A DNA stretch of 64,000 nucleotides from Pedobacter ghigonis (GCF_903166585.1 NZ_CAESCM010000014.1:1-64000); one strand, 5' to 3'; counted from the first letter of the stretch, positions 40,270 to 50,770 are shown. Notes: generated by a model from the sequence alone, not told the origin. Numbers and translations are program-made.

Positions 40270-41415
40270 TTGAAAAAAGCAGCATTAATACGTTTAACAG
40301 AAAAATATATAGCCGGTACTGCCAGTGGGGAAGAACGCCTCGAGCTCGAATCATGGTACAATGAACAATTGGCGCAAAACAACTTGGAAGATGAAGCGCA
40401 AATTGATGAAGCCGAGCATCGTTTAACAGGTGAAAAGATTTTGAATAACATTAACCAGCAGATCGATACGCAAGAGCAGATAAAGCCTCGCCGCTATTTC
40501 TCCCGTTGGGCCGTTGCGGCATCAATAATTGCGGTTTTGGGTTTTGGCTGGTATCTCATAAGCAAGCGTGAAGCTAATAAAAACGTAAATAATGTAGCTG
40601 CGTTAATTAAACCAGGTGGTAATAAAGCGTTTTTAACCTTAGCCAATGGCACTAAAATTAACTTAGATGAAGCCGTTAATGGTACTATAGCCAATCAGGA
40701 AGGTATTAAAATTACTAAAACGGCCGATGGCCAGCTGGTTTATACCATAGTTGAAACTAAAGCCGGCCAGCAGGCCACAGGCTACAATACCATCAGTACG
40801 CCGGCTGGTGGCCAGTATCAGGTTACTTTGCCCGATGGAACCAAAGTTTGGCTAAATGCCTTATCATCATTAAAATATCCAACTGCCTTTACCGGTAAAT
40901 ACCGTACAGTAGCTTTAACCGGCGAAGGTTATTTTGAAGTTGCCAAAAACAAAAACAAACCCTTTAAGTTAAGCACAGCCAAACAGGAAATCAGCGTGTT
41001 GGGAACTCATTTTAATGTGAGTGCCTATGCCGATGAGCCCGAAATTAAAACCACGCTGGTAGAAGGTGGTGTAGCCGTTAAAAACTTTAGTCCCTTGGCC
41101 ACCGGGTTGTTAAAACCTGGCCAGCAAGCCATCTTTCATGGCTCGGATTTCGAAATTAACAATGTTGATGTAGAAGAATACATCGCCTGGAAGAACGGTT
41201 TCTTTATGTTTAACAATGAGGGCATTAAAGAAGCCATGCAAAAATTAGCCCGCTGGTACGACGTAGAAATCGAGTATGTAGGCAATTTTGACGGCATTTA
41301 TTTCGGCGGGTCGTTTTCTAAACACAACAACCTGCAGGAAACCTTAAAGATTTTAGAATCAACTGATAAGTTTAAATTTAAGATAGAAGGAAGGAGGATT
41401 AAAATTATAAAGTAA
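40270..41415 (+). CDS. FecR family anti-sigma factor
   Basis: The protein (381 residues from TTG 40270) begins KKAALIRLTEKYIAGTASGE, the usual N-terminus of Bacteroidota FecR proteins. It has one membrane span (about residues 78-96, WAVAASIIAVLGFGWYLI), a periplasmic FecR domain (STPAGGQYQVTLPDGTKVWL, ALTGEGYFEVAKNKNKPFKL, EISVLGTHFNVSAY) and a C-terminal DUF4974 domain (FMFNNEGIKEAMQKLARWYD). It senses the liganded SusC through its STN domain and frees the ECF factor. A longer frame from TTG 40222 would add 16 residues unlike the family and crosses GGGGATACCCC (40225-40235), possibly a regulatory dyad, so the second TTG is preferred. Confidence 0.88.
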   Translation: MKKAALIRLTEKYIAGTASGEERLELESWYNEQLAQNNLEDEAQIDEAEHRLTGEKILNNINQQIDTQEQIKPRRYFSRWAVAASIIAVLGFGWYLISKREANKNVNNVAALIKPGGNKAFLTLANGTKINLDEAVNGTIANQEGIKITKTADGQLVYTIVETKAGQQATGYNTISTPAGGQYQVTLPDGTKVWLNALSSLKYPTAFTGKYRTVALTGEGYFEVAKNKNKPFKLSTAKQEISVLGTHFNVSAYADEPEIKTTLVEGGVAVKNFSPLATGLLKPGQQAIFHGSDFEINNVDVEEYIAWKNGFFMFNNEGIKEAMQKLARWYDVEIEYVGNFDGIYFGGSFSKHNNLQETLKILESTDKFKFKIEGRRIKIIK

Positions 41416-41579
41416 TACACTGAAATTTTAATCCGGAAAAACGGATTTCGACTGCAATCGAAACCCGCTTAAAGCTTTGGATTAAAAAAATGTCCCAACG
41501 ATAACCAAATAGTTAAAACATTGTAAATGCAATAGCAACAGCTATAGGCATTTATATCAACCCAAAACCTAACAAATGT

Positions 41580-44500
41580 ATGAAAATTTACGATTTTAAT
41601 TTATACCGCGCGGGCAGTATAAAGCATAAAATTCTGTTATCCATGAAGCTAACCATTCTATTACTTTTTGTAGCTTTTTTACACGTTAATGCAAGCAGTT
41701 TCGCGCAAAAGAACATTACGCTTAACGAGAAAAACGCATCCCTACAAAAAGTGCTCAAAGCCATTAAAAGCCAAAGCGGTTTTAATGTGTTTTTCATCCA
41801 GAGCGATTTAAAAAAATCAAAAGCTGTAAGTATTGATGTTAAAGACGTTTCGCTGGCCGAAGCTTTAAACCAGTGTTTTAAAGATCAGCCCTTAACATAT
41901 TCTATACAGGCCAACACCATTGTGGTGAAAGAAAGGCCTGCAAATGTGGCTCCTGCCAATAAAACAGCACAGGAAACGCCCGTAAATAAAGTAATTGATG
42001 TAATCGGTACCATTTTAGATGAAATAGGCAAGGGCATACCCGGAGCCAGCATCAAAGTAAAAGGTAAGGAACAAGGTGCTGCGAGTGATGAAAACGGAAA
42101 TTTTAAACTGGTTGGCGTAGCAGATGATGCCATATTAATTATTTCGTACATGGGTTATAAAACCCAGGAAGTAAAAGCTGCTGCCAGTTTAAAAATTACA
42201 CTGGTGCCTCAAACTAACGACTTAAACGAGGTGGTAGTAGTGGCTTATGGTACACAGAAAAAATCGAGTTTAACTGGTGCTGTTGCTACCATTACCCCTA
42301 AACAATTAAAAGAGCGTCCGGTAACTTCTATTCAAAATGCTTTACAAGGTATTTCACCAGGATTAACCATTTTGCAACGCCCTGGCGATGTGAGTGCCAG
42401 TGCCACTGGAGGTACCGCTGTAAATATCAGGGGTAGAAGCAGTTTAGCAGGAGCAGGTACACCACTTTACATTATTGATGGTATCCCGGCCAGTTCGCAG
42501 GAGTTTGCCATCTTAAATCCAAACGATATTTCGGGCATGTCTGTGCTAAAAGATGCTTCATCTGCAGCGCTATATGGTTCGAGAGCGGCCAATGGTGTAA
42601 TTATGGTTACCACTAAACGCGGTGGAGGTGATAAAGTAAGTATTGAGCTAAATGCCAATTATGGCTGGCAGTCGCCTACCCGCATCTCTAAATATTTAGG
42701 ATCGGTTGATTATACTACGCTTTATAACGAGGCTTTAACCAATGTTGGTCGTAGCCCAATGTACACACCGGCACAAATAGAATTATACAGAAATGGTTCT
42801 CAACCCGATTTATACCCAAATACCGATTGGTACAAAGAAGTTTTAAGATCGAGTGCGCCACAAAGTGATGTGAATTTAAATATCAATGCACCTGGTAAAA
42901 CCACCAGCAGTTACTTAGGTTTAAATTATCTAACACAGGAATCATTAATTCCAAATAAAGACCAGGATCGTTTTAGCGCAAAGCTAAATACCGAAACCAA
43001 AGTAGTAGATAATATTTTAAAGGTAGGTACCAACATCTCTTTCATTAACCAGGCTTTCGATCGTTTGGGTAATTTATCGTGGACAGAGCTAAACCGTTCT
43101 TTGCCAACTAGTGTTTTTCGCCAAAGTAATGGCCAGTGGGGTTCGGTAAATAACGGAACGGTAGCCAGCAGCTCTATTCCATACCGTAACCAGGCGCGCA
43201 TGATCGCCGAATCATCAAAAGGAAGCAATCGCAATAACTTATTGCAAACTGCTGCCAACGCTACATTAACGCCATTAAAAGGCCTTTCTATTAATGGATT
43301 GGTTTCGTTAAAGTTTACCAACAACAACAGTACAGCCTTTAACAATACCATGACTCCGATCAATAACTTTTTAACCGGAAATCCGATTGCATTACCAGCC
43401 GGACAAGGTACACAGAACGATTTAAGAGAGTACTGGGTTAAAAGAAAAGAATTACTCGTACAAGGTACTGCAGATTACGAGCGTACTTTTGGCAAGCATT
43501 ATGGTAAGGTAACTGTAGGTGCATCGCAAGAAAGTAATGTGCTTAGAAGTGCGTTTATTGGCCGCAGAAACTTTCCTAACAACGATTTAAGCACCATTAT
43601 CAACGGTTCGGGTAACGGAGAAGATGTGTTATCGGATAGCAATGGCGATGATATTATTGCCGGTGTTTTTGGTTTAGCCAACAGAACTGCTGCCGAAGAG
43701 TGGTCTATGCGCTCAATGTTTGGTCGTTTTAACTATGCTTTTGATGATAAATACCTGTTAGAGGTAAACGCACGTATCGATTATTCTTCACGTTTCCGTG
43801 ATGATGTACGCCGGGCCTTTTTCCCATCGTTTTCTGCAGGCTGGGTAGTTTCAAAAGAAGATTTTATGAAAAACATCACCTGGGTTGATAATTTCAAGCT
43901 TCGTGGCTCTTATGGTTCATTGGGTAACCAGGACGTAGTTGCTGTAGGAAACTATTTTAACCGGTTAAACGCAGGCTTCCAGTATAGCTTTGAAGGTACA
44001 GCACAAGACGGTATCTGGCAAGCTGATGGATCTTGGCCAACCACAACCTGGGAAAAAGTATACATGACCGATTTCGGTGCCGATATTACCTTGTTTAAAG
44101 GTAAATTAGACATTACCGCCGATTACTACATTAAAGATACTAAAGATCTGTTATTGCGTAACGCCGCGTTGGCAACTTATCCTTTAACAGTACCTTTTAC
44201 TAACGCAGCAAGCACCCGTAATACCGGATTCGAGCTGGCTGTTACCCATAATAACCGCATTGGTAAAGACTTTACGTTTAGTGTAGGTGGTAATTTATCT
44301 TTAATTAAGAGTAAAATCACCAAAATTGGCGATAACAACAATGATCTCTTTCCTGATCCATATATTCAAAGAGTTGGCGAATCGCTTGGATCTTTTTATG
44401 GCTACCAGGCAGATGGTCTTTTTGTTAGCGATGATGAAGTTAAAGGACACGCTTTTCAGGATGCCCGTACCAAAGCGGGTGATATTAAATACAGAGATTT

Positions 44501-45044
44501 AAATGGTGATAATGTAATTAATGCAGCCGATCGCACAATCATTGGTAACGATGTACCTTTTGTTAACTATGGCTTTAATTTAAGCGCATCTTATAAAGGT
44601 TTCGATTTTAATATCCTTACTTATGGCGTAGCTAAAGTTAAGACCTATTTGGGGCAGGAAGCTTCTCAACCTTTCTTTAACGGTGCAAATGCAAAAGTAC
44701 AGTTGCTAAATCGCTGGACAAAAGAAAATCCTGATCCAAATGCTGATTTTCCAAGGACTTTATTAACTGCAGATGCAGGTCACAATATCAATCAGCTTTC
44801 ATCATTTTATCTGTTTAATGGTTCATACTTCAGGGTAAGGGGCATTACTTTAGGTTATACTTTACCTCAAAATGCTGTAAAAAAAATTGGTTTGTCTAAA
44901 CTTAGAATTTATGGAACAACCAATAATCCTTTCACCATCATGGCCGATAAACGTTTGGGCGACTACGATCCCGAATCTGCTTCAGGCCGTGGAGGTTACC
45001 CGGGTATTAAAACATGGTCGTTTGGTTTAAGTGCTGGATTATAA
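41580..45044 (+). CDS. SusC/RagA TonB-dependent outer-membrane transporter with STN domain
   Basis: The 1154-residue protein has a leader with a hydrophobic stretch ending SSFAQ (about residue 43). An STN signalling domain follows (about 45-115, with NASLQKVLKAIKSQSGFNVF). Next is a carboxypeptidase-regulatory-like domain (IGTILDEIGKGIPGASIKV), then the plug from NEVVVVAYGTQKKSSLTGAV and a 22-strand barrel ending GIKTWSFGLSAGL. It imports oligosaccharides with the SusD lipoprotein using TonB energy. The STN domain couples it to FecR and the ECF factor upstream, so substrate presence should induce the operon. The SusD gene starts one base after its stop codon. Confidence 0.95.
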   Translation: MKIYDFNLYRAGSIKHKILLSMKLTILLLFVAFLHVNASSFAQKNITLNEKNASLQKVLKAIKSQSGFNVFFIQSDLKKSKAVSIDVKDVSLAEALNQCFKDQPLTYSIQANTIVVKERPANVAPANKTAQETPVNKVIDVIGTILDEIGKGIPGASIKVKGKEQGAASDENGNFKLVGVADDAILIISYMGYKTQEVKAAASLKITLVPQTNDLNEVVVVAYGTQKKSSLTGAVATITPKQLKERPVTSIQNALQGISPGLTILQRPGDVSASATGGTAVNIRGRSSLAGAGTPLYIIDGIPASSQEFAILNPNDISGMSVLKDASSAALYGSRAANGVIMVTTKRGGGDKVSIELNANYGWQSPTRISKYLGSVDYTTLYNEALTNVGRSPMYTPAQIELYRNGSQPDLYPNTDWYKEVLRSSAPQSDVNLNINAPGKTTSSYLGLNYLTQESLIPNKDQDRFSAKLNTETKVVDNILKVGTNISFINQAFDRLGNLSWTELNRSLPTSVFRQSNGQWGSVNNGTVASSSIPYRNQARMIAESSKGSNRNNLLQTAANATLTPLKGLSINGLVSLKFTNNNSTAFNNTMTPINNFLTGNPIALPAGQGTQNDLREYWVKRKELLVQGTADYERTFGKHYGKVTVGASQESNVLRSAFIGRRNFPNNDLSTIINGSGNGEDVLSDSNGDDIIAGVFGLANRTAAEEWSMRSMFGRFNYAFDDKYLLEVNARIDYSSRFRDDVRRAFFPSFSAGWVVSKEDFMKNITWVDNFKLRGSYGSLGNQDVVAVGNYFNRLNAGFQYSFEGTAQDGIWQADGSWPTTTWEKVYMTDFGADITLFKGKLDITADYYIKDTKDLLLRNAALATYPLTVPFTNAASTRNTGFELAVTHNNRIGKDFTFSVGGNLSLIKSKITKIGDNNNDLFPDPYIQRVGESLGSFYGYQADGLFVSDDEVKGHAFQDARTKAGDIKYRDLNGDNVINAADRTIIGNDVPFVNYGFNLSASYKGFDFNILTYGVAKVKTYLGQEASQPFFNGANAKVQLLNRWTKENPDPNADFPRTLLTADAGHNINQLSSFYLFNGSYFRVRGITLGYTLPQNAVKKIGLSKLRIYGTTNNPFTIMADKRLGDYDPESASGRGGYPGIKTWSFGLSAGL

Positions 45045-45045
45045 A

Positions 45046-46710
45046 ATGATTAGAAAAATGAAAAAGATATATATAGTTACAAGTGTACTCTTATTAAGTG
45101 TTTTTGTTTCTTGTAAGAAGGATTTCTTAGAAAGACCACCCCTTAATCAGGTGTCAGAGGCTACTTTCTGGAAAAATGCAAATGATGTTTACTTAGCTGT
45201 AAACGGTGTTTACAACCAGTTGCCAGGCGATGATATGGTATACGATGATGCCGCTGCAGATAACGCGCATGCACAATATCCGTGGGAAAGTTCGGCAACA
45301 GACGTATCGTCAGGTAATGTAAACTCTACTCTAGATGCAGGCTGGGGTTTTACTGCAATTGGGCGTGCCAATTATTTTTTAGATAATGCCGATAAAGTAA
45401 CCGTTATTGACAAGGCTTTGCTTGATCGCTATAAAGCTGAGGTTCGTTTTATCAGGGCAAATGCCTACTTCTGGTTGATCTGCAAATTTGGCGATGTGCC
45501 TTTGCAAACTAAAACGGTTGTGCTTGGCGAGGAAAATATACCCCGCACACCAAAAGCACAGGTATTAAAATTTGTAGTAGATGAGCTGGATGCCATTGCT
45601 AAAATTTTACCACAAAGTTATGGTGGTGGGAAACCAAATGAAAAAGGGCGTATTACGAAAGGTGCAGCCCTGGCTTTGAAAGCGCGCGCACACTTATACG
45701 AAGGCCAGTGGCAACTGGCGGCTGATGCAGCAAGCCAGGTAATGACTTTAGGCTACAGTTTGTTTAAAGTAACTGCAGAAGATGCCCTTAACGCCAAAGA
45801 TGATTATAGTGTATGGGTAGATTTTGCCAATGCCGATGATGAGAAGAAATTCCGTTTAGGTTTACGCAGCTACGAAGCTTTGTTTCAACAGGTAAACGAA
45901 GGCAATTCGGAAGTGATTTTAGACAGACAGCGTATTCCGCAACAAGATGCTAATTTCTTAAACACATTATTACCTTCAGGTGATTTAGGGGGCTGGGGTT
46001 CTATTGCGCCAACACAAGAACTGGTAAATAGCTACCCGAGTTATAAAACCGGCGATTTAATTACGCCGCCCACGCCAGCGCAACGTGCAGCATGGTATAA
46101 AGCCAAAGATCCGGCATTTAAAAACGAATATAGAAACAGGGATCCCCGTTTTTATGCCAGTATTTTATTTGACGGAAACCCCTGGAATGCGATTGAAGAT
46201 GGCTATGCCTTTAAATGGACAGAAGGTGCAGGTAATACTGCTTTAACCGGTTACAGTGTACGTAAAATGGTTGATCCAAAAATTTACCGCGACCAGATCG
46301 ATAACCACGCCAATAACATACTGATCCGTTACGCTGAGGTTTTACTAACCTATGCCGAAGCTAAGAACGAATTAACAGGGCCTGATGGATCGGTATATGA
46401 CGCTTTAGATCAGATCAGAACCCGTGCTGGTATGCCTGTGGTAGACAGAACTAAATATGCTACTCAGACAACATTAAGAGAATTGATCAGAAACGAAAGA
46501 CGTGTAGAGTTAGCCATAGAAGGACAACGTTATATGGACATCAGAAGATGGAAAATTGCACCACAGGTAATGAAATCCATTTTTAGTATCAGCGATGCCG
46601 TTAAACCTATACAAGTTAGAACGTGGACTGATAAATTGTATCTAATGCCTGTTCCACAATCCCAGATAGATCTATCAAGAGGTGTTTTAAAGCAAAACAG
46701 CGGATATTAA
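45046..46710 (+). CDS. SusD/RagB family glycan-binding lipoprotein
   Basis: From ATG 45046 the product has 554 residues. It has a lipoprotein signal (LLLSVFVSC) followed by KKDFLERPPLNQVSEATFW, the classic SusD opening, with TPR-like helices and the C-terminal RNERRVELAIEGQRYMDIRR motif. It sits on the outer surface as the lid of the SusC barrel and binds glycan. ATG 45058 is an equally good start. The upstream GTG 45031 would overlap susC and is less likely. A strong terminator follows at 46747. Confidence 0.95.
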   Translation: MIRKMKKIYIVTSVLLLSVFVSCKKDFLERPPLNQVSEATFWKNANDVYLAVNGVYNQLPGDDMVYDDAAADNAHAQYPWESSATDVSSGNVNSTLDAGWGFTAIGRANYFLDNADKVTVIDKALLDRYKAEVRFIRANAYFWLICKFGDVPLQTKTVVLGEENIPRTPKAQVLKFVVDELDAIAKILPQSYGGGKPNEKGRITKGAALALKARAHLYEGQWQLAADAASQVMTLGYSLFKVTAEDALNAKDDYSVWVDFANADDEKKFRLGLRSYEALFQQVNEGNSEVILDRQRIPQQDANFLNTLLPSGDLGGWGSIAPTQELVNSYPSYKTGDLITPPTPAQRAAWYKAKDPAFKNEYRNRDPRFYASILFDGNPWNAIEDGYAFKWTEGAGNTALTGYSVRKMVDPKIYRDQIDNHANNILIRYAEVLLTYAEAKNELTGPDGSVYDALDQIRTRAGMPVVDRTKYATQTTLRELIRNERRVELAIEGQRYMDIRRWKIAPQVMKSIFSISDAVKPIQVRTWTDKLYLMPVPQSQIDLSRGVLKQNSGY

Positions 46711-46746
46711 AATAAAATGCATCTACTTATGCACACACAATGATTG

Positions 46747-46780
46747 TAGCGGCCAGGCTTATCCTGGTCGCTATTTTTTT
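46747..46780 (+). terminator. Rho-independent terminator after the SusCD operon
   Basis: TAGCGGCCAGG (46747-46757) pairs with CCTGGTCGCTA (46763-46773), eleven pairs including one G-U, loop CTTAT, followed directly by TTTTTTT. It lies 37 bases past the SusD stop and should end the susCD transcript, leaving the RraA-GH2 genes under separate control. 46781-46982 upstream of the RraA gene shows no gene. Confidence 0.9.
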
Positions 46781-46982
46781 GCATAAATTTAAATGATATC
46801 TCCATAAATGATCAGCTGAGATTCGATTACTAAGTGAATTATTTTGTCTTTTTTGTTGCTTTAATCGCTTTTGTTATGGTAAAAAAGTTTAAAAAGTAGG
46901 TAACTATGCTTAAAGGTTTTTTTTGCCAATTATCCATTTTTGAATCATAAACAAATACAACCTCCCAATACATAATAAGCTG

Positions 46983-47687
46983 ATGACAATGAATACTATG
47001 GAATGGCAAAATGACGACGAGCTTTTTGAAATTATAAGAACAGAACTTTATACTGCGGTAATTGGCGACATTATGGATAAGATGGGCCTTCTACACCAGT
47101 TTTTGCCGCCACAAATACAACCTTTACGTGCGGATATGTTTGTTGCAGGCAGGGCGATGACCGTGCTCGAGGCAGATGTGTTAGAATGCGCGGCATATGA
47201 AAGCAGTAACCCCATCCTTAAAAAGCCATTTGGTTTAATGCTCGAGGCGCTCGATGACCTGAAAAAAGATGAGGTTTACATTTGTTCAGGAGCATCGCCA
47301 ACCTATGCCTTGTGGGGCGAGCTTATGAGTACGCGTGCAAAGATTTTAGGTGCTGCAGGCGCAGTGGTTGATGGCTATTCGAGAGATACCAGAGGGATAT
47401 TACACCTCAATTTTCCTTCATTTTCTTACGGCAATTATGCACAAGACCAGGCACCCCGTGGCAAGGTAATCGATTTTAGGGTACCAATCGAAATCAAAGG
47501 CGTTTTGGTTAATCCCGGCGATATCGTGGTGGGCGATATAGATGGGGTTTGTATTGTGCCAAAGCAGCACGAGGCAGAAGTGATATCACGTGCACTTGAA
47601 AAAGCCAGAGGCGAAAAAATGGTACAGAAGAAAATTTTGGAAGGCATGAGTGCCAAAGAGGCATTCGATAAATACGGTATTATGTAA
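46983..47687 (+). CDS. RraA-like family protein, probable 2-keto acid aldolase
   Basis: The 234-residue protein belongs to the RraA/4-hydroxy-4-methyl-2-oxoglutarate aldolase family. GAAGAVVDGYSRDTRGI gives the catalytic Arg134-Asp135, ICSGASPTYALWGELMSTRA holds the pyruvate/metal-binding loop, and VNPGDIVVGDIDGVCIVP is typical. Members cleave 4-hydroxy-2-keto acids to pyruvate plus an aldehyde or keto acid. RNase E inhibition by E. coli RraA is a side role of one branch. Located at the head of a sugar-oxidation gene set, it most likely cleaves the 2-keto-3-deoxyaldonate produced by the dehydratase encoded downstream. Starts at M3 or M6 are also possible. It is followed after 28 bases by a GH2 gene. 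Confidence 0.85.
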   Translation: MTMNTMEWQNDDELFEIIRTELYTAVIGDIMDKMGLLHQFLPPQIQPLRADMFVAGRAMTVLEADVLECAAYESSNPILKKPFGLMLEALDDLKKDEVYICSGASPTYALWGELMSTRAKILGAAGAVVDGYSRDTRGILHLNFPSFSYGNYAQDQAPRGKVIDFRVPIEIKGVLVNPGDIVVGDIDGVCIVPKQHEAEVISRALEKARGEKMVQKKILEGMSAKEAFDKYGIM

Positions 47688-47715
47688 ATATATTTTAATC
47701 ATAACAAACACACAA

Positions 47716-50634
47716 ATGAAACTATTTTATAAAATATTTACCGTTTTAACGATGCTGGCTGCTGTGGCGCAGGCGCAGATCCAAAAGATAAATTATACCA
47801 GCACCGATCAACAGGTGTTGAAAATCAACCGGATTTCGCCAGCTGCCTCGAAACAGCCAGATAAAATTGCTTTGGATGGTACCTGGAAGTTTTCGGCTGA
47901 TATCAATGCACAACCTGCAGATAAAAACATTCAGGTGCCCGGCGAATGGGTAATGCAGGGCTTTGAAGTAAAGAAATCAGTTTTTGCGGGTTATCAGAGA
48001 ACATTCGAAGTGCCTGCCAACTGGAAAAGCAAGCGCATTAAACTCCGTTTTGATGCGGTATACAGCGATGCCGAAATTTGGGTCAATGGCAAGAAAACCG
48101 CATCGCATTTGGGAGGTTTTACACCTTTCGAAATCGATATTAACAACGTGGTAAAATGGGGTGGCAGCAACGAGTTATTGGTAAAAGTAAAATCAGAAAG
48201 CAAAGCCGATTCGTTGGCCAGCGCATCTACCTATGCCGTACATCCTTTGGGTGGCATTTCACGAAAAGTGTACCTGATGGCCCTGGCGCCTGTAAATTTT
48301 GCCTATGCCGATGTTAAAACCATTTTAGATAAAAACTACGAAAATGCTAAGCTCAGCACTGATGTAATTATTGCTAACGAACAGGATGTGAAAACAAATA
48401 ACCTGAGCCTCAAGGCCTCGTTGTTTAAGGCCGACGGAACAACGCTGGTTACCGAAAAAACAATTACACTCGATAAAGCTATTGCCAAAGGGGAATATTT
48501 GCAGCAAAACATCAGTTTCGATGTGGCAAAACCAGCCAAATGGGATACCGAACACCCTAATTTGTATGTGGTAAAACTGAGTATTATACAGGATGGTAAA
48601 ACCGAAGATGTAATTACCAAAAGCATTGGTTTCCGTCAGATAGAAGTGAGGGGTAACCGGGTTTTTGTAAACAACATGCCCATCAAACTGCGTGGTATCT
48701 GTCACCACGAAACCATGCCTTTACGTGGCCGCTCCGTAGGCGAAAATATGTGGGAGAAAGATGTGGAGCTTTTCAGGGAGGGCAATGTAAACTATTTTCG
48801 TACCTCACATTATCCGCCAGCCGAAGAACTGATTGATGCCTGCAACCGCCTGGGGATGTTTTTAGAAGTAGAAGCTCCTTTTTGCTGGGCCGAAAATACT
48901 GCGGTGCCTGCGGGTACTGAAATTTACCAAACCCTGATGGTTGATCAGACTGTTGATATGGTAAATTATTTCAGGTCAAACCCTTCTGTATTAATCTGGT
49001 CGATGGGGAACGAAAGTGGTAAATACAAAGAGTATTTTAAAGAGACCGCTAAGCTGATTAAAGCATTCGACCCAACCCGCCCACGCAACTTTAGCCAATA
49101 CGGACCTGATGCCGATGACGGCGATCTGGAAATTACCAATCACCATTATCCCGGACCAACAGGACCACAAACTTACCGCAATTACAAACGCCCGATCGTT
49201 TTTGACGAGTATGTACACTTAAATGCCTATAACCGTTTGGAGCTGGTTACCGATCCGGGCGTGCGCGATGCATGGGGAATTGGTTTTGAAAGCATGTGGG
49301 AGAACATGTACCGTACCGATGCCGTTTTAGGCGGTGCCATTTGGGCGGGTATTGACGATACTTTCTTTTTACCCAATGGCAAAACAGTAGGTTATGGTAC
49401 CTGGGGACCGCTTGATGGCTGGAGAAGACCAAAACCAGAATACTGGCACATGAAAAAAATCTATTCGCCGGTAAAAATTAAACTCGCAGCTAACTGGAAT
49501 GATGGTAAAATAGCCATCGAACTGGAAAACAGATTACTCTTTAGTAACCTCAACGAATGTAAAATAGCCTGGAGTTTGGCAGGTGAAAGTGGTTTAATTA
49601 CAGCCGATTTAAAAAGGAATGGTAAAACGACAGCTAATGTTGCAGTGCCTAAAAAACCAGCTGCGGCAGATAAAATGAATGTTAAGGTCTACGATCCACG
49701 GGGCGTACTGATTGATATTTACGAGTTTGCTGTTGTGCCCACCATTACCGACCTAACATCAGCGCAAAAAACGGTGAGCGAGCAGTGGAGCTATAGCCAA
49801 AGCGCTAATACTTTAACCGCCAAAAATGGTAGCGTAAAGGTGCAGGTCAATTTAACCAGTGGGGATGTAGAACAGGTTAGCCAAAATGGTAAAACGGTTT
49901 GGAATACTGGCGCAAGGCTAATGGTCTTACCCTTAACAGGCGAGGGCAGAGGAACACAAATGACAGGCGACAGCCAGCAATTCGATCCTTTTACCAGCGC
50001 ATGTAAAAACCGTATTGTAAGAGATATCAAGCTGCTTAAAGCTAAAAATAGCTTTACCCTCATTGTAACCGATGCTTACAGCGAAGCCAGTGGTACTACC
50101 AATTATGTTTTTTCAGCTAATGGTACCGTCAAAATCGATTATAAGTACACCATTCAAAAAGAGATTAATCCCCGTCAGTGGGGCCTGGTTTTTGGTTTGC
50201 CAGAGCGCTTTCAGGAACTGGATTGGAACAGGAATGCCCAATGGGATTATTACCCGGCCGATCATATTGGCAGGCCTGTGGGTAAAGCATGGTTAAACTC
50301 AGTCAATGAAATATCTGGACCTGCTGGCCCGAATAAATTACCAGCTACACCATGGAGTTTAGATAGAAATGATTTGGGTACCAACGATTTCCGTTCAACA
50401 AAAATGTATATTAACAAAGCAACTTTAAGTAATGGAACATCTTCTTTTAAAATAACAGCTAACGGACAGCAGCACTTCAGGGCATGGAAAGAAACGGCGG
50501 GAATTAAAGCCCTGGTAGCTGGCTATAGCAACATGGGAGCCGAAAGGTTTTTTAGGGGGCATGCCGAAAAAATGGACCGGCCGCTAAAAGTAGGTGATGT
50601 AATACAGGATAGTGTTATACTTCAGTTGAGATAG
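47716..50634 (+). CDS. Glycoside hydrolase family 2 (first of two)
   Basis: The 972-residue protein has a signal peptide (MKLFYKIFTVLTMLAAVAQA) and the GH2 order: sugar-binding jelly roll (about 45-210), Ig-like domain (to about 320), TIM barrel (about 325-590) and C-terminal beta domains. The acid/base is Glu433 in WSMGNESG, and the nucleophile is Glu498 in PIVFDEYVHLN. RTSHYPPAEELIDACNRLG is also characteristic. It should be periplasmic and act as a beta-galactosidase or related exo-beta-glycosidase. The exact sugar is not readable. A longer frame from 47650 overlaps the RraA gene, so ATG 47716 is preferred. Its tandem paralog follows after a repeat. Confidence 0.92.
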   Translation: MKLFYKIFTVLTMLAAVAQAQIQKINYTSTDQQVLKINRISPAASKQPDKIALDGTWKFSADINAQPADKNIQVPGEWVMQGFEVKKSVFAGYQRTFEVPANWKSKRIKLRFDAVYSDAEIWVNGKKTASHLGGFTPFEIDINNVVKWGGSNELLVKVKSESKADSLASASTYAVHPLGGISRKVYLMALAPVNFAYADVKTILDKNYENAKLSTDVIIANEQDVKTNNLSLKASLFKADGTTLVTEKTITLDKAIAKGEYLQQNISFDVAKPAKWDTEHPNLYVVKLSIIQDGKTEDVITKSIGFRQIEVRGNRVFVNNMPIKLRGICHHETMPLRGRSVGENMWEKDVELFREGNVNYFRTSHYPPAEELIDACNRLGMFLEVEAPFCWAENTAVPAGTEIYQTLMVDQTVDMVNYFRSNPSVLIWSMGNESGKYKEYFKETAKLIKAFDPTRPRNFSQYGPDADDGDLEITNHHYPGPTGPQTYRNYKRPIVFDEYVHLNAYNRLELVTDPGVRDAWGIGFESMWENMYRTDAVLGGAIWAGIDDTFFLPNGKTVGYGTWGPLDGWRRPKPEYWHMKKIYSPVKIKLAANWNDGKIAIELENRLLFSNLNECKIAWSLAGESGLITADLKRNGKTTANVAVPKKPAAADKMNVKVYDPRGVLIDIYEFAVVPTITDLTSAQKTVSEQWSYSQSANTLTAKNGSVKVQVNLTSGDVEQVSQNGKTVWNTGARLMVLPLTGEGRGTQMTGDSQQFDPFTSACKNRIVRDIKLLKAKNSFTLIVTDAYSEASGTTNYVFSANGTVKIDYKYTIQKEINPRQWGLVFGLPERFQELDWNRNAQWDYYPADHIGRPVGKAWLNSVNEISGPAGPNKLPATPWSLDRNDLGTNDFRSTKMYINKATLSNGTSSFKITANGQQHFRAWKETAGIKALVAGYSNMGAERFFRGHAEKMDRPLKVGDVIQDSVILQLR

Positions 50635-50644
50635 GAAGTTTACC

Positions 50645-50748
50645 GTCATTTCGACCAGAGTGCCTGCCTGTACAGGTGGGGAGAATCTTTGTTTATGAAT
50701 AATTGCTAAGATTTCTCCATTCCGCTACGCTCCAGTCGAAAAGACGAC
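50645..50748. repeat. Palindromic intergenic element between the two GH2 genes
   Basis: Left arm GTCATTTCGACCAGAG...GAGAATCTT is matched inverted by AAGATTTCTCC...CCAGTCGAAAAGACGAC, imperfectly. CCTGTACAGG is a smaller palindrome inside the left arm. Parts recur near 34540-34600. A transcript across it would fold into a long stem, possibly affecting read-through from the first to the second GH2 gene. Confidence 0.65.
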
Positions 50749-50770
50749 TAAATAATAGAATTAAACAATC

